Below are positions 36,719-46,672 of a DNA stretch of 64,000 bases, one piece after another. Positions within the stretch are counted from its first letter, which is position 1. Every line of letters starts with the position of its first letter. The notes under the pieces are model-generated. The model was not told where the DNA came from. It saw nothing but the letters and a program-made list of their open reading frames with translations, and searched no databases. Origin of the DNA: Phycisphaerae bacterium (lineage in GTDB: Bacteria > Planctomycetota > Phycisphaerae > Phycisphaerales > UBA1924); contig JAUIHS010000001.1 of NCBI GenBank assembly GCA_030432255.1, forward strand, positions 62,001 through 126,000, given 5' to 3'. Position numbers and translations under genes: made by a program.

Positions 36719-39700
36719 TGTTCCGCGCTGCCATGACGACCGTGGTGCTGCTCGGCGTGACCTCGGCCGGGGCCGAGCCGATTCCCACGCCACACGTTCG
36801 GCCTGCTGATGGGTACCCATTGCCGGCGCCGCAGACGGCGCGCGGTGGTGGGCAGATCGTCCAGTCATTCACTTTCTCGAGCGAGACTGACGGGATCACG
36901 TGCCTGGTCACCATGACGGGTGAGGACCTGGATGGTGATGGCGTGATCATGGGCAGCGGCGGCTACTATGCCCCGCCCAGTGCTGAGGTCATCGATCTGT
37001 ACGTCACCTTTTGGGAAGCCGGTGCGCGGGCCGCGGCGTATGACAACGCGAATGTGGATACGTTCGACTACCCCTACTTCTACTTTGAGTGGCCGTTGGG
37101 TGCAGATGCTCCCACGTCGTGGGATATCGGCGCGGATCCGGGGTGGTATTCGTTCGGCGGGCCCGCCGTAACCCCCTCTCCGGGAGCGTGGTTCTTCGAT
37201 TCCTCGACATTCTCCGGTGGGCTGTTCTCGTCGCTCGAGCGGTCTGATCCGCTCTTCGTCGCCAGTATTGGAAGCGTCGAACGCACGCTGACCGTGAGCG
37301 CCGTTGCCGATGGAATGGATGAGCTTCCCGGCGATCCACCAGATTGCATCATCCTCTGCACCGACTTTCAGTCAGACACAATCGACTTCAATGACGATGG
37401 GCGCTGGGAAGCGGAAGTGAGCGCTTTCGCGGCGTGCGGCTCCTGCGACTTCGGGACCGCAGATGCCGTCCTGACGGTGGATTCTGTGGTCGACAATGAC
37501 TACATCGCGGCGCGGGGTCGGAGTGTCGTTGGCACTTCAGGCCCGGGCAGTGGGACGGGCCAGTTTCAGACGGTCGCTGAACTCGAGTGTGACGAACTTG
37601 CCGTTGTGACTTTCGATCTGGTAGGTGTGTCGTCCGGCTCATTGATCACGCTGACAGGGCCTGGTAGCAGCCAGACCATTCCACCCGGGGTGAAGTCCGA
37701 GCGCCTTCTTGAACCGGGGGATTACACACTGGATCTGCGGGTCCATGTCGGGGGGAACGGGATATTCTCCTATGCCGTGCACATCGGGTTGCCGCCGATC
37801 CTCCGCGAAGACCGGCAACGGGGCTATGAGACGATCCAGGCCGCGATTGACGACGGGCCGGGGGCCTATCTCCTGCTCGGACCCGGGACCTACATCGAGA
37901 GCCTCGTGGCGAATGCGGAGCAGCAGACACTGTACCTGCAAGGGTCTGCGGGGGCTGAGTGGACCGTTCTCGAGCCACCGAGTTTCGGTGGACTGCTGTC
38001 CCTGACAGGGGTGTCCGCTCAGTTGCAAGGGGTCTGCTTACGAGACGGCCAGACGTTGGTCGTCGCTTCGGCCGCAGATCTGCAGGTTGACGCGTGCATC
38101 TTTGAACTGTTCGTGGATGGTGCGATCAATGCCGACGAGTCGTCGCTCCAGATCAAAGACTGCATATTCAGGGCTGGATCAACGCTCTTCACAGCGATTC
38201 CCGTGATCTCGAGCACCCAGCCGGCGGATCCGCACTTCACCATCACCAACAGTCTGTTTCACGACATCACAGGCACCATTGGCATGCCGATTCTCGGCCT
38301 TGAGGACATGACATCCGCAGATGTTCTGAACTGTACGTTCGCCGACAACGTCGCGAAAGAAGGCAGTGCAATTCGTTATAGCGCGGATGCCACGATCAAC
38401 GTCTCCAACTGCATCTTCTGGAACGAGTTTCTCAATCCGTTTGACGGACCGATGCCGCCGAACGTGCAGTACTCGATCCTGCCGGGCGGGACCGGAACGA
38501 ACATTGATGCGGATCCGCTGTTCAGGAATGCGAGCGGAGAGGACTACCGTCTGTCGCGCGGATCGCCCGCCATTGATGCTGGCGACAACTCCGTGTGGCC
38601 CAGCGTGTCACCCTTTACCCGGGATGTCCTCGGGCAGACACGATTCATGGACGACTTCTACACGCCGGACACAGGTGCTGGTGTGCGACCGGTCGTCGAC
38701 ATCGGGGCCACTGAGTATCAGGGCGATCTGCTCTTCGTCCCGGATGACCATGCCACCATTCAGGCGGCCATTGACGCTGCTGAGGACGGTCAGTCGGTCG
38801 TGATTCGATGGGGACTGTATCGCGAACTCGTGAATCTGCGGGGCAAGGCGATCGCACTGCGATCGGAAGATCCAGCGAGTCCGTTCTATTCCGAGGGGAC
38901 GACCATATTCGGCGATCTCGACCTGGATGATCTGGGTGACGGGACCGTGGTCTCCTGCGTATCCGGTGAAGGGCCCACGACGCTGATCGACGGCCTGACG
39001 ATCCGGCGTGGCAGCGGCACCTTCGGAGGTGGCATGCGCATCGCGTCCAGCGGGCCGATCATTCGTCGCTGCCGCTTCGTCGAGAACGTAGGCGACTTCG
39101 GCGCTGCTGTCAGCCAGTCGGACTCGAGTGCATACTTCGAGTCATGTACGTTCTTCGACAACACCTCAACGACTTCGAACGGTGGGGGCGCGGCGTGGAA
39201 TGAGAACAGCACACCCACGTTTACCAACTGTCTGATCCATGACAACACGGTCGGTGGCAGCGGTGCAGCGTTCACAGACATCAATTCCAATCCCACACTC
39301 ATCGGCTGCACGATCGCCGACAACTCTGGCGGGCTGGGAGCCATCTTTGACTTTGGCAATTCCTCCGCCACCGTGATCAACACGATCCTGTGGAATCCGG
39401 CGAGTAATTCAGAGATCTTTTCGGGTGCGATGCCGCCAACCGTGGCATACTCACTGATTCGCGGCGGGGCCGCGGGTCCCGGTAACGTCTCCGGTGATCC
39501 GCAGTTCACCGGAGGCTTCCGGCCGTACCAACTGGACATGGACTCTCCGGCCATCGATGCGGGAGACAATTCTGCAGCACCTCCGGAGGTCACGATCGAC
39601 TTGTCAGGGCAGCCACGCTTCAGGAATGACACGTTCGTGCCGGATTCTGGATCAGGGACAGCTCCGATTATCGATATCGGTGCGTACGAGAGGCAACCGA

Positions 39701-39885
39701 CGTTCAATCCCGCATGTCGCGCTGATATCAACGGGAGCGGCGTGGTCGACTTCACCGACTTGAATGAAATCCTCGACCATTGGGGCGAGTCGTCCCCGGC
39801 CCCGGGCGACATCGACTTCAGCGGCGTCGTTGACTTTGGAGACCTCAACGAACTGCTCGATCACTGGGCCGAGATCTGCCAGTGA
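36718..39885 (+). CDS. Secreted right-handed beta-helix protein with GC-type dockerin
   Basis: 1,055 aa with a signal peptide (MFRAAMTTVVLLGVTSAGA). The first 360 residues form an N-terminal beta-rich region with a choice-of-anchor-like segment. Two beta-helix units then begin with YETIQAAIDDGPGAYLLLGPGTY (positions about 37830-37890) and DHATIQAAIDAAEDGQSVVI. Each ends with the family phrase SPAIDAGDNS. The C-terminus is a dockerin-like pair starting CRADINGSGVVDFTDLNEIL; the usual CPGD is CRAD here, and the second loop is IDFSGVVDFGDLNELL. Beta-helix proteins of this type are pectate-lyase-like in fold, but no lyase active site was recognised, so binding or structure is as likely as catalysis. 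It is coupled to giant protein D. Confidence 0.82.
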   Translation: MFRAAMTTVVLLGVTSAGAEPIPTPHVRPADGYPLPAPQTARGGGQIVQSFTFSSETDGITCLVTMTGEDLDGDGVIMGSGGYYAPPSAEVIDLYVTFWEAGARAAAYDNANVDTFDYPYFYFEWPLGADAPTSWDIGADPGWYSFGGPAVTPSPGAWFFDSSTFSGGLFSSLERSDPLFVASIGSVERTLTVSAVADGMDELPGDPPDCIILCTDFQSDTIDFNDDGRWEAEVSAFAACGSCDFGTADAVLTVDSVVDNDYIAARGRSVVGTSGPGSGTGQFQTVAELECDELAVVTFDLVGVSSGSLITLTGPGSSQTIPPGVKSERLLEPGDYTLDLRVHVGGNGIFSYAVHIGLPPILREDRQRGYETIQAAIDDGPGAYLLLGPGTYIESLVANAEQQTLYLQGSAGAEWTVLEPPSFGGLLSLTGVSAQLQGVCLRDGQTLVVASAADLQVDACIFELFVDGAINADESSLQIKDCIFRAGSTLFTAIPVISSTQPADPHFTITNSLFHDITGTIGMPILGLEDMTSADVLNCTFADNVAKEGSAIRYSADATINVSNCIFWNEFLNPFDGPMPPNVQYSILPGGTGTNIDADPLFRNASGEDYRLSRGSPAIDAGDNSVWPSVSPFTRDVLGQTRFMDDFYTPDTGAGVRPVVDIGATEYQGDLLFVPDDHATIQAAIDAAEDGQSVVIRWGLYRELVNLRGKAIALRSEDPASPFYSEGTTIFGDLDLDDLGDGTVVSCVSGEGPTTLIDGLTIRRGSGTFGGGMRIASSGPIIRRCRFVENVGDFGAAVSQSDSSAYFESCTFFDNTSTTSNGGGAAWNENSTPTFTNCLIHDNTVGGSGAAFTDINSNPTLIGCTIADNSGGLGAIFDFGNSSATVINTILWNPASNSEIFSGAMPPTVAYSLIRGGAAGPGNVSGDPQFTGGFRPYQLDMDSPAIDAGDNSAAPPEVTIDLSGQPRFRNDTFVPDSGSGTAPIIDIGAYERQPTFNPACRADINGSGVVDFTDLNEILDHWGESSPAPGDIDFSGVVDFGDLNELLDHWAEICQ

Positions 39886-40171
39886 GGAACAGGCGATCGT
39901 TCGCCTGGCCGCCTATCTGCTCTTGAATGCCATTCTGCGGGAGCGGCCGCGTCCGGCGCATTCGAGTGCCGACACTGAGACATGGCTCTTGATGTCCGAG
40001 ACTGTGCAGGAAACGTTGGGGTCGATGCCTTCGATCTCATCACTCGCGACGTTGTGGACGGCGAGGGCGTTCCAGTCGGCCCCGGCATGTCGGCGAGGCG
40101 ATGCGGGGGTTGCCGGAATGCGCACGCCACCTGGCAGATGAGTGGCACCCGTGTCTCAGGGTTACCCGGCG

Positions 40172-43100
40172 CTACTGGCTGTGGTGCGGAGTGATCGTGG
40201 CCTCGCGATTGATGGGCGGCGTCTTCGTCACGCCGGGCGCCGGTGCCGGGGGTGGCTGGGTGACAAGGAATTCGGCTCCCTGCGAGGTGGCTCCGTTGAA
40301 GTTGCGTACCCTGATCTGTGTGATCCTGGGGCTGAGCACGTCCTCCGGCATCAGGGTGGCTTCGAGCATGCTGTGGCTGACGAAGTTGGTCGGCCGATCC
40401 TCTCCACCGATCTGCACCACCGACGTCGAGCGGAAGTTCTCGCCACACACCGTCAGGTTGTACTGCTGCGTTCCCATGTCGAACGCGACGTTTCCGGCCA
40501 CGGTCGAGTTCGGGCTGAGCATCGTGATGACGGGGTCGCGATACCGGGACCGGAACAGGAGGGCGCCGGACTCGCCTCCACTTGAGACCAGTCCCTGGAA
40601 CACGATCTCGTCGTCACCGTTCCTCAACTCTTCAAAGTAGGACGTTCCGTTCGCGGGCGTGAAGACAGAGACCGTGTGGTTCCGTTCCTGCCCATTAATC
40701 AGGCTCGCGGGAACCATCGTGCGAAGTTCAGCAGAACCGACGAACGTTGTCGGAAGATCCATGCCATTGAAGCGGATGACGCTGGCGCGATTGAAGTTGC
40801 CGTACTTGGGCTCTTCGTAGCCTGACCAGAATGGAACGTGCTTCGGCCCGCGAACGATGAGTTCGAAGTCGTCGGTATCCGGTTCGACTTCCCGTGGTTC
40901 GATACTGCTGACGGCCGGACGAGGAGCCGCGATCGTCAAGTCGAGCGTATTGCCCATCCCACCACCGGGGCCCGGGTTGCACAGTACAACGGGAATCAGG
41001 CGGGGTGTGTTGTAGTCAGCTTCGGCAAGGCGAACGTTGTGGATGCCATTGTCGACCGGTTGGGCGTATCGCTCCATCGGGCTGCCGTTGAAGAGCACGG
41101 CTGGGAAGGCGGGCATCGCATCAAAGTCGAAGCACGGGAAGTATCCGGGAGCACTGATGCCTCCGGTGCCCTCAAACTCCAGCGACCAGCCGACGAGTGC
41201 GCCCATGTCCTGTCCTGCATTGTCACTCACCTCGATCGTCCACGTTCCGGATCGGTCCATGCCGTCGAACGCGCTCAGCGGGTTGTTCGGAACGTAGCTC
41301 GGAGGGCTGATCACGCCGCTTGGGCTGTCCACATCTTCGATCAGGCCGCCGTCTCCCTCATCATCCAGGATGATGTTGAGACCGTTGTTGTCAAAGCCGA
41401 AGCCGCTGCCGGAGTAGCCCGGTCGATCGACGACCGTGACGGTGGTGCCGCCATGGCTGAGGCGAACGATCAGGTCGCCGTTCCAGGTGTGATTGATGAC
41501 GAGGCGCAGGTTCATGTCGGTGATCGTTCCGCCATCGACAATCTCCATGGTGTCGGCAATGAAAGCGCCGGTGCCGTCCGGAATGGAGTCGGATGCTGAT
41601 GATGTGTACGTGGGGTTTCCGGGTGCCGTACTCGGATTCCAGAGATCCTCGCGCATCTTGATGTAGTAGTCACGCCTCGCAATGAACGTGTCATTTCCGA
41701 TACTGGTCTGCCGATCGATCACGGCGACCGGGAGGGTGTTCATGTCCGGGTCCGCCGACCACAGGTTGGGGTTGACCGCATCGAGCAGTGGCGTGGGGTA
41801 GGTAATCGGCATGTCGATGGAGTCCGAGATCCCGAAGGAAGACTCGACCCAGAGCTTGGCGACTCCCGGGAGGAGCCTGAAGCGATTCGGAATCTCCACG
41901 AGCAGCGTCTGGTTGTTGATCCATGTCGTCGGGAGGCATTCGGTCCGTCCGTGGTGCTTGATCACCGCTTCGCTGGAATCGAAGAGGCGATCGCCGAAGA
42001 TGAGCATGCGCGAGCCGCCGCGGGTGGAGACGTTGAACTTGGACTGCGTCGGCGACGTCTGGTCATAGATGATCATGCTCAGGTTGTCGCGGCTGGCCGC
42101 GAAGACGCGGGGCTGGACATCAGTGCTGCCCGTCAGGCGCATCGGTGCGAGTTCAACCTCGGGGAAGAGGAGGGGCCACCCCGCGTTGAAAATGTCAATA
42201 TTGAACGTGACCAGTTCTTCGTCGATGCAGAGCAGGCATTCGCTGAGGCCGACGAGGCGCCAGCCGTCAAAGTCAGCCGCGACGGAGAACTCAATGGTGT
42301 TGAATCCCGCGGTGGGAGACAGCGTCATGTCCGTGTCGTTGTCGAACGTTGCAGTTGCGTAAGCGAAAGGCGTGATCTCGAGCGTGCCGTCTGGCGGCAT
42401 CACGACGCCGGAGATCGGTTCGCCGAGAGCAAGGTCCAGGTCCGGGAGGCCATCGGAGAATTCGTAGCGAACTCGCGGCGTGACTTCGACCGTCAGCGTC
42501 TGATCGGCACCGAGGTTGACGCCGAACAGGGCCTGTGCGAACGCGACGGAGAGGGCGGCATAGAACGTATCATCCTCGTCACCGAGGACCTGCTCATAGG
42601 TCGCGGTGAAGCCGAAGGCTTTGAGGATGGCCTGTGTCAGACTCAGCCGCAGTTTGAGGAAGTCAGCCTCGACGTTGGTCTGGAAGCTGTTGGTGGTCGG
42701 GTTGAAGTTGGCCTTGGCAGAGAGCTTGGGGAAACGGACGCTCCCGGTGAAGATGCCGTTGGAGTCGGCGACCGTGAACCACTCGCCGGGTGCGGGGAAA
42801 CCGAACTGCCCGAGGAGTCCCAGCACGTGCAACGGTGGGATATAGTCCGGAGGCGACACATCCCAGTCGGTATCGACCAGGGTCAGGTCAAGAATCTCAG
42901 CGCTGAATGCAGTCAGTTTCAGGTCGGCGTAGACCTCTCCGTCGGTCTCGGCCGTCAGGCCGGCATCCACCGTTGGCGTCGCGTTGGATGTCATGCGCGC
43001 TGCGGGATCGGGGTCCCAGTCGGTGGGAATGTCCGGGATGACCACGCCGGCGAAGAGCTTGGTGAAGGGCGGGATCAGGAACTGTGTGCCCATCGGGAAG

Positions 43101-44791
43101 TTGAAGTCCGCCGAGCCGCCGTTGACCTCGGCTTTGTAGCCAAGCGTCATTTCACCATTCGCGCGCAGACGCGGCCCGCCGCCGAATTCACCGACGGGAG
43201 TGATGAAGAAGTCCTGCAGCGGAATGCTGTTGGTGTCGAAGTCCCAGGATGGGACTTCCCAGATCACGCCCTCTTCCTCGATGGAGCCCACTCCCGGGGC
43301 CCACACGCCCTGGTTCTCAAGCATCAGGTTGGGGCATGCGGTCTGGAGGATCGGTATGCCGAGGAAGGGCTGCGTGTACTTGGTCACGATCACCCTGTTG
43401 GGTTCCTCGGAGGAGCCGACCAGGTAGAGGCTCATTCCGTTGTCCACCACGACATCGACGGCGAAGAACTCATCCAGCCCTGAGCGAGTGTCCTGCCAGA
43501 TGGTTGCGCCCGGGTCCGAACCCAGTTCGCCGATGTCAATCTTCGCGATGTACTGGTCAGCACCGGATTCGGTGTGCACGTAGACGTTACCAATTCGATC
43601 CACGGCCGCCTTGCTTGAAGACCCCTCATTGCCGGTCGGGCCGTCCCACTCCCACATCTTCGTTCCGGAGCGGTCCCATGACTGGACAAAGGTGCCGGTC
43701 GGATTGACAGCGCCGGCAACGATGATGTCCTGCGCACGTGAGATCTCCACGTTGCCGACACCGGACGCCGCACCGGGCTGAAGATCACGTGAGAAATTCG
43801 GAGTGCCGTCCGGACTGATGGAGATGAGAAAGCTGTTCTGAGAAAACGTGCCGCGCCCACCCACCACGTACACATTACCGTCACGATCCGTCTCGATGTC
43901 ACGCGGGAACCACGCTTCATCACTCGCACTCTCCCACGTCCACTCGATGAGGCCGGTATCAGGTTGCAGGCGAGAGATGTACAGGCGGTCGGCATTGCCC
44001 ATGAAGACGCGAACGTACGCGGCGTAGACCGCCCCCGTACGAGACACGGCGAGGATGGAGTAGGTATCGACGTCTTCAATGAGGTCAACCGACCATGCCT
44101 CGGCCCCTGTCACAGGGTCGAGTCGGGTCACGCGGCCGAAATCAAGGTTACCCAGCGAGAAGTACGGGACTCCCTCCGGATCAAGTTCAAGGTCGTTCAG
44201 GAACGGTGTCGAAGTCGCGAAGACAGGTGAGGACTCCCACAACACGGCACCGTTGTCTGCTCTGAGCTTGACCACACCGGCAGACTCGGTGTTTCCAGGG
44301 AGATCAAGCAGGCCACCGACATAGATTCCGCCATTCAGATCCGCCCGCACGGACTCGACTGTGAGCATGGACGGAATATTGATGCTCCAGATGGCGTTCG
44401 GGCCATCGTTGTTGGCGACCTCGAGTTTCTCGACCTGAACCCCGAGGAAAAAGCCCTTCTGGTACGCAATGATCAGGTTGCCTTCGAGGTCGACAAACTG
44501 TTTCGACGTGAAGTTGATGTCGTAGTCCCACCGGCGATTGAAGAGGGGGATGCCGCGACTCTGCTCGGACTCCGCTGGAACCGTACCGTTCCGATAGAGG
44601 TCCATCATGCGATTGGCATAGGCTTCGGCAGTCTCGCCGGGTTGCGGGCCCGATGCATCCACCTGTGTGATCGGCTTGCGCTCCGGCTCTCCGATGGCAC
44701 GCGTCGTCTGTCCGCAGACCGGAATCGCTGTCAGTGCGACAAACAGGAGTCCGGCGGTCATTCTTGTAACTGTGAGGGGCAGGTTGATCAC
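40172..44791 (-). CDS. Giant secreted propeller and IPT-like protein with inserted P-domain (paralogue C)
   Basis: 1,539 aa with a signal peptide (MINLPLTVTRMTAGLLFVAL). It has the same plan as paralogues B and D: PGETAEAYANRMMDLYRNG near the start, blade repeats (DRDGNVYVVGGRGTFSQN), a middle region from NQGVWAPGVGSIEEEG, then SMIIYDQTSPTQSKFN and Ig-like domains. The unusual part is a proprotein-convertase-type P-domain of about 150 residues (about 1,060-1,210). It has NHTWNGDLIVRL, RPGYSGSGFGFDNNGL and SGTWTIEVSDNAGQDMGALV, and lies between FIARRDYYIKMREDLW and YFPCFDFDAMPAFPAV, which are nearly adjacent in the paralogues. No subtilisin domain is present. The start overlaps the upstream gene stop (ATGA). 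No dockerin gene follows; the next gene is convergent. Confidence 0.82.
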   Translation of the reverse strand: MINLPLTVTRMTAGLLFVALTAIPVCGQTTRAIGEPERKPITQVDASGPQPGETAEAYANRMMDLYRNGTVPAESEQSRGIPLFNRRWDYDINFTSKQFVDLEGNLIIAYQKGFFLGVQVEKLEVANNDGPNAIWSINIPSMLTVESVRADLNGGIYVGGLLDLPGNTESAGVVKLRADNGAVLWESSPVFATSTPFLNDLELDPEGVPYFSLGNLDFGRVTRLDPVTGAEAWSVDLIEDVDTYSILAVSRTGAVYAAYVRVFMGNADRLYISRLQPDTGLIEWTWESASDEAWFPRDIETDRDGNVYVVGGRGTFSQNSFLISISPDGTPNFSRDLQPGAASGVGNVEISRAQDIIVAGAVNPTGTFVQSWDRSGTKMWEWDGPTGNEGSSSKAAVDRIGNVYVHTESGADQYIAKIDIGELGSDPGATIWQDTRSGLDEFFAVDVVVDNGMSLYLVGSSEEPNRVIVTKYTQPFLGIPILQTACPNLMLENQGVWAPGVGSIEEEGVIWEVPSWDFDTNSIPLQDFFITPVGEFGGGPRLRANGEMTLGYKAEVNGGSADFNFPMGTQFLIPPFTKLFAGVVIPDIPTDWDPDPAARMTSNATPTVDAGLTAETDGEVYADLKLTAFSAEILDLTLVDTDWDVSPPDYIPPLHVLGLLGQFGFPAPGEWFTVADSNGIFTGSVRFPKLSAKANFNPTTNSFQTNVEADFLKLRLSLTQAILKAFGFTATYEQVLGDEDDTFYAALSVAFAQALFGVNLGADQTLTVEVTPRVRYEFSDGLPDLDLALGEPISGVVMPPDGTLEITPFAYATATFDNDTDMTLSPTAGFNTIEFSVAADFDGWRLVGLSECLLCIDEELVTFNIDIFNAGWPLLFPEVELAPMRLTGSTDVQPRVFAASRDNLSMIIYDQTSPTQSKFNVSTRGGSRMLIFGDRLFDSSEAVIKHHGRTECLPTTWINNQTLLVEIPNRFRLLPGVAKLWVESSFGISDSIDMPITYPTPLLDAVNPNLWSADPDMNTLPVAVIDRQTSIGNDTFIARRDYYIKMREDLWNPSTAPGNPTYTSSASDSIPDGTGAFIADTMEIVDGGTITDMNLRLVINHTWNGDLIVRLSHGGTTVTVVDRPGYSGSGFGFDNNGLNIILDDEGDGGLIEDVDSPSGVISPPSYVPNNPLSAFDGMDRSGTWTIEVSDNAGQDMGALVGWSLEFEGTGGISAPGYFPCFDFDAMPAFPAVLFNGSPMERYAQPVDNGIHNVRLAEADYNTPRLIPVVLCNPGPGGGMGNTLDLTIAAPRPAVSSIEPREVEPDTDDFELIVRGPKHVPFWSGYEEPKYGNFNRASVIRFNGMDLPTTFVGSAELRTMVPASLINGQERNHTVSVFTPANGTSYFEELRNGDDEIVFQGLVSSGGESGALLFRSRYRDPVITMLSPNSTVAGNVAFDMGTQQYNLTVCGENFRSTSVVQIGGEDRPTNFVSHSMLEATLMPEDVLSPRITQIRVRNFNGATSQGAEFLVTQPPPAPAPGVTKTPPINREATITPHHSQ

Positions 44792-46632
44792 CGGGTCACC
44801 TCCTCTGAGATGGCCTGGTGCGGTCGGATACCCTTGTCGGCGGGCTGGTCATACAGCCCCGGCATCAGGTACCGGCCCTGAAGTTCGGGTGACTTCCTGA
44901 GGGACTCAGGCGCACCCATGCGCTGGACATACAGATCGCTTCGCTGAGCTTTGACTTCCCATGAGACCTTCATTCCGGGCGTGCCTCCGGCAATCACGAA
45001 CTGATTATTCAGGATCTCTTCCGCAATGTAGAGCAGCGCCGGCTCTCCGATCGCAGTCAACTGGTAACGGAAGTCCGTGTTGATTGCCGCAAAATAGTCA
45101 GGCAATTCAACCGTCGCCCGTCCAGCCTGATTCAGGGTCACAACACCGTTGTATGCGTTCTGAGGCTGGGGACTCTCGGTGCTGTAGTGGAAGAGAAACT
45201 CTTCCTCCGGCCGGGTGGGGTGGTCGATGACGAAGCTCTTGGTACCTGAGGCCGCGAGGCGGCCGGCGGCGAAGACGGCATAGGACGCCGACCCGCTGGC
45301 TTCACCAAAGACGCCGTAGTTGACGCCGGAGTTCCCTGTGGCCTCTCCGTAAACACCATAGCCGGTGCTCGCCGAACCCAGCACGCCGACGCCCGCGCCG
45401 GTGCCATCGCTCCGACCGCTGATCGTCGTGCTGCTGGGGTCGAATCGGCGGACATCCACCTTGGCAAACGGGTTCGTCGTGCCCATCCCGATGCGGCCGT
45501 CTGCCAGGATCGACAGGATGCGAGGATTGTTGGACGCGGCTCGGTCCTGACCGAACGATAGATCCAGTCGTGCTCCATCGACGTCTGTGCGGCGGAAGAT
45601 GGCCCAGTGGTTGTGGAGGCTTCCAGCCCCGTCGACCTCTTTCAGACTCAGCGTCGAGCCGACAGAACCCTGCCCGGTGCTGACGAGTTCGAGCAGCGCA
45701 TCCTGTGATACGACCAGCAGATCGGTGTGCTCTGTCAGCACTGCAGGTGAGTCGAAAGTGACGTTGTCGTTGGCAAGGTGCAGTATGGAGACGGGATCGA
45801 ACGTTCCGACCCCGAGGTGACCTGCACTGGAGAGTGCCATCATGACCGGGTTGAAGTCAGGACCAACGCCGGGGCCGTATGAGAAGTACAGCGACGTGTC
45901 GTACCTGAACAGCGCCCAGTGGTCGATGAGGTCACCACTCGCATCCGCTCCCTTGAAACTGATGGTGGATCCCGGGCGGGTGGTGACGTCACTGCTGACC
46001 AGTTCCACCACGGCCGTCTGCGTTCGGATGAGCAGATCGGATGGCGGTGTCAGGAGCGGGCTTCCGACGGGGGAGTTGCCGATGTGCAGCAACGTCTGCG
46101 GCGGGTCGGCGAAGATACCGACATTGCGGTTCGCCACCGCGCTGAATCCTGAGAAGTCCCAGGGCCCCTCATCATCCGTGCCATCGGCGAACCCAGCCGG
46201 GATTCCTGAGATGTCGTTCCATGCCATGGAGCCGGCGACCATCGCGAACTGGGATGTCGGCGCAGGAGTGATCAACTGCCGCGGCGAGAGCGACTCGTAG
46301 GCCCCTCCGCCGGGGCTGGAGCGCACATCGATCTGAAGCCACCTTTCGGCGCCGACAAAGATGGGCCCGAAGTCAACGTCAGTTGCGAAGATGCCACCGT
46401 TGACGTCGATGCCGGTTCGAGTGACCGGTCCGGCAACGAGTGTGCCACCGACCGGCTGATCGAACACCCGGAATCGAGCATCAACCTGACCGGTCATGGG
46501 AGCGCCGCTCTCGAAGAGGCGCCCCTGGTAGGTCAGGGACGTCCCATCGGGTGTCGTCCCACTGAACGAGGTGGTTCCAACCAGCAGGGCAGCAATGGCG
46601 GCCGCTGCGGCACGATGTCTGAGGGTGTTCAT
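44788..46632 (-). CDS. Secreted tail-fibre-like protein, YQG family (cassette C, second copy)
   Basis: About 614 aa from ATG 46632, which starts a good signal peptide (MNTLRHRAAAAAIAALLVG). An ATG at 46680 would add 16 residues and overlap the upstream gene by 8 bp. The shared domain reads SLTYQGRLFESGAPMTG, FRVFDQPVGGTLV and LSPRQLITPAPTSQFA. The fibre region holds GRIGMGTTNPFAKVDV and GVYGEATGNSGVNYGVFG. The conserved C-terminal domain has KSFVIDHPTRPEEEFLFHYS and GMKVSWEVKAQRSD. It is a tandem relative of the gene at 46673-48592 and is translationally coupled to giant protein C. Probably a stalk-like surface protein; the partner relation is inferred from coupling. Confidence 0.78.
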   Translation of the reverse strand: MNTLRHRAAAAAIAALLVGTTSFSGTTPDGTSLTYQGRLFESGAPMTGQVDARFRVFDQPVGGTLVAGPVTRTGIDVNGGIFATDVDFGPIFVGAERWLQIDVRSSPGGGAYESLSPRQLITPAPTSQFAMVAGSMAWNDISGIPAGFADGTDDEGPWDFSGFSAVANRNVGIFADPPQTLLHIGNSPVGSPLLTPPSDLLIRTQTAVVELVSSDVTTRPGSTISFKGADASGDLIDHWALFRYDTSLYFSYGPGVGPDFNPVMMALSSAGHLGVGTFDPVSILHLANDNVTFDSPAVLTEHTDLLVVSQDALLELVSTGQGSVGSTLSLKEVDGAGSLHNHWAIFRRTDVDGARLDLSFGQDRAASNNPRILSILADGRIGMGTTNPFAKVDVRRFDPSSTTISGRSDGTGAGVGVLGSASTGYGVYGEATGNSGVNYGVFGEASGSASYAVFAAGRLAASGTKSFVIDHPTRPEEEFLFHYSTESPQPQNAYNGVVTLNQAGRATVELPDYFAAINTDFRYQLTAIGEPALLYIAEEILNNQFVIAGGTPGMKVSWEVKAQRSDLYVQRMGAPESLRKSPELQGRYLMPGLYDQPADKGIRPHQAISEEVTR

Positions 46633-46672
46633 GTGCAATGGTCTCAAGAGTGGGGCGTGCCAGGGAATGTGC

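Noticed and set aside
39886-40171. Possible small genes in the convergent gap
   Set aside because: Short frames on both strands have no ribosome site, signal peptide or recognisable motif.
41951-43483. 510-codon plus-strand open frame
   Set aside because: Antisense shadow of giant protein C; the minus frame has domain homology and coupling to its neighbour.
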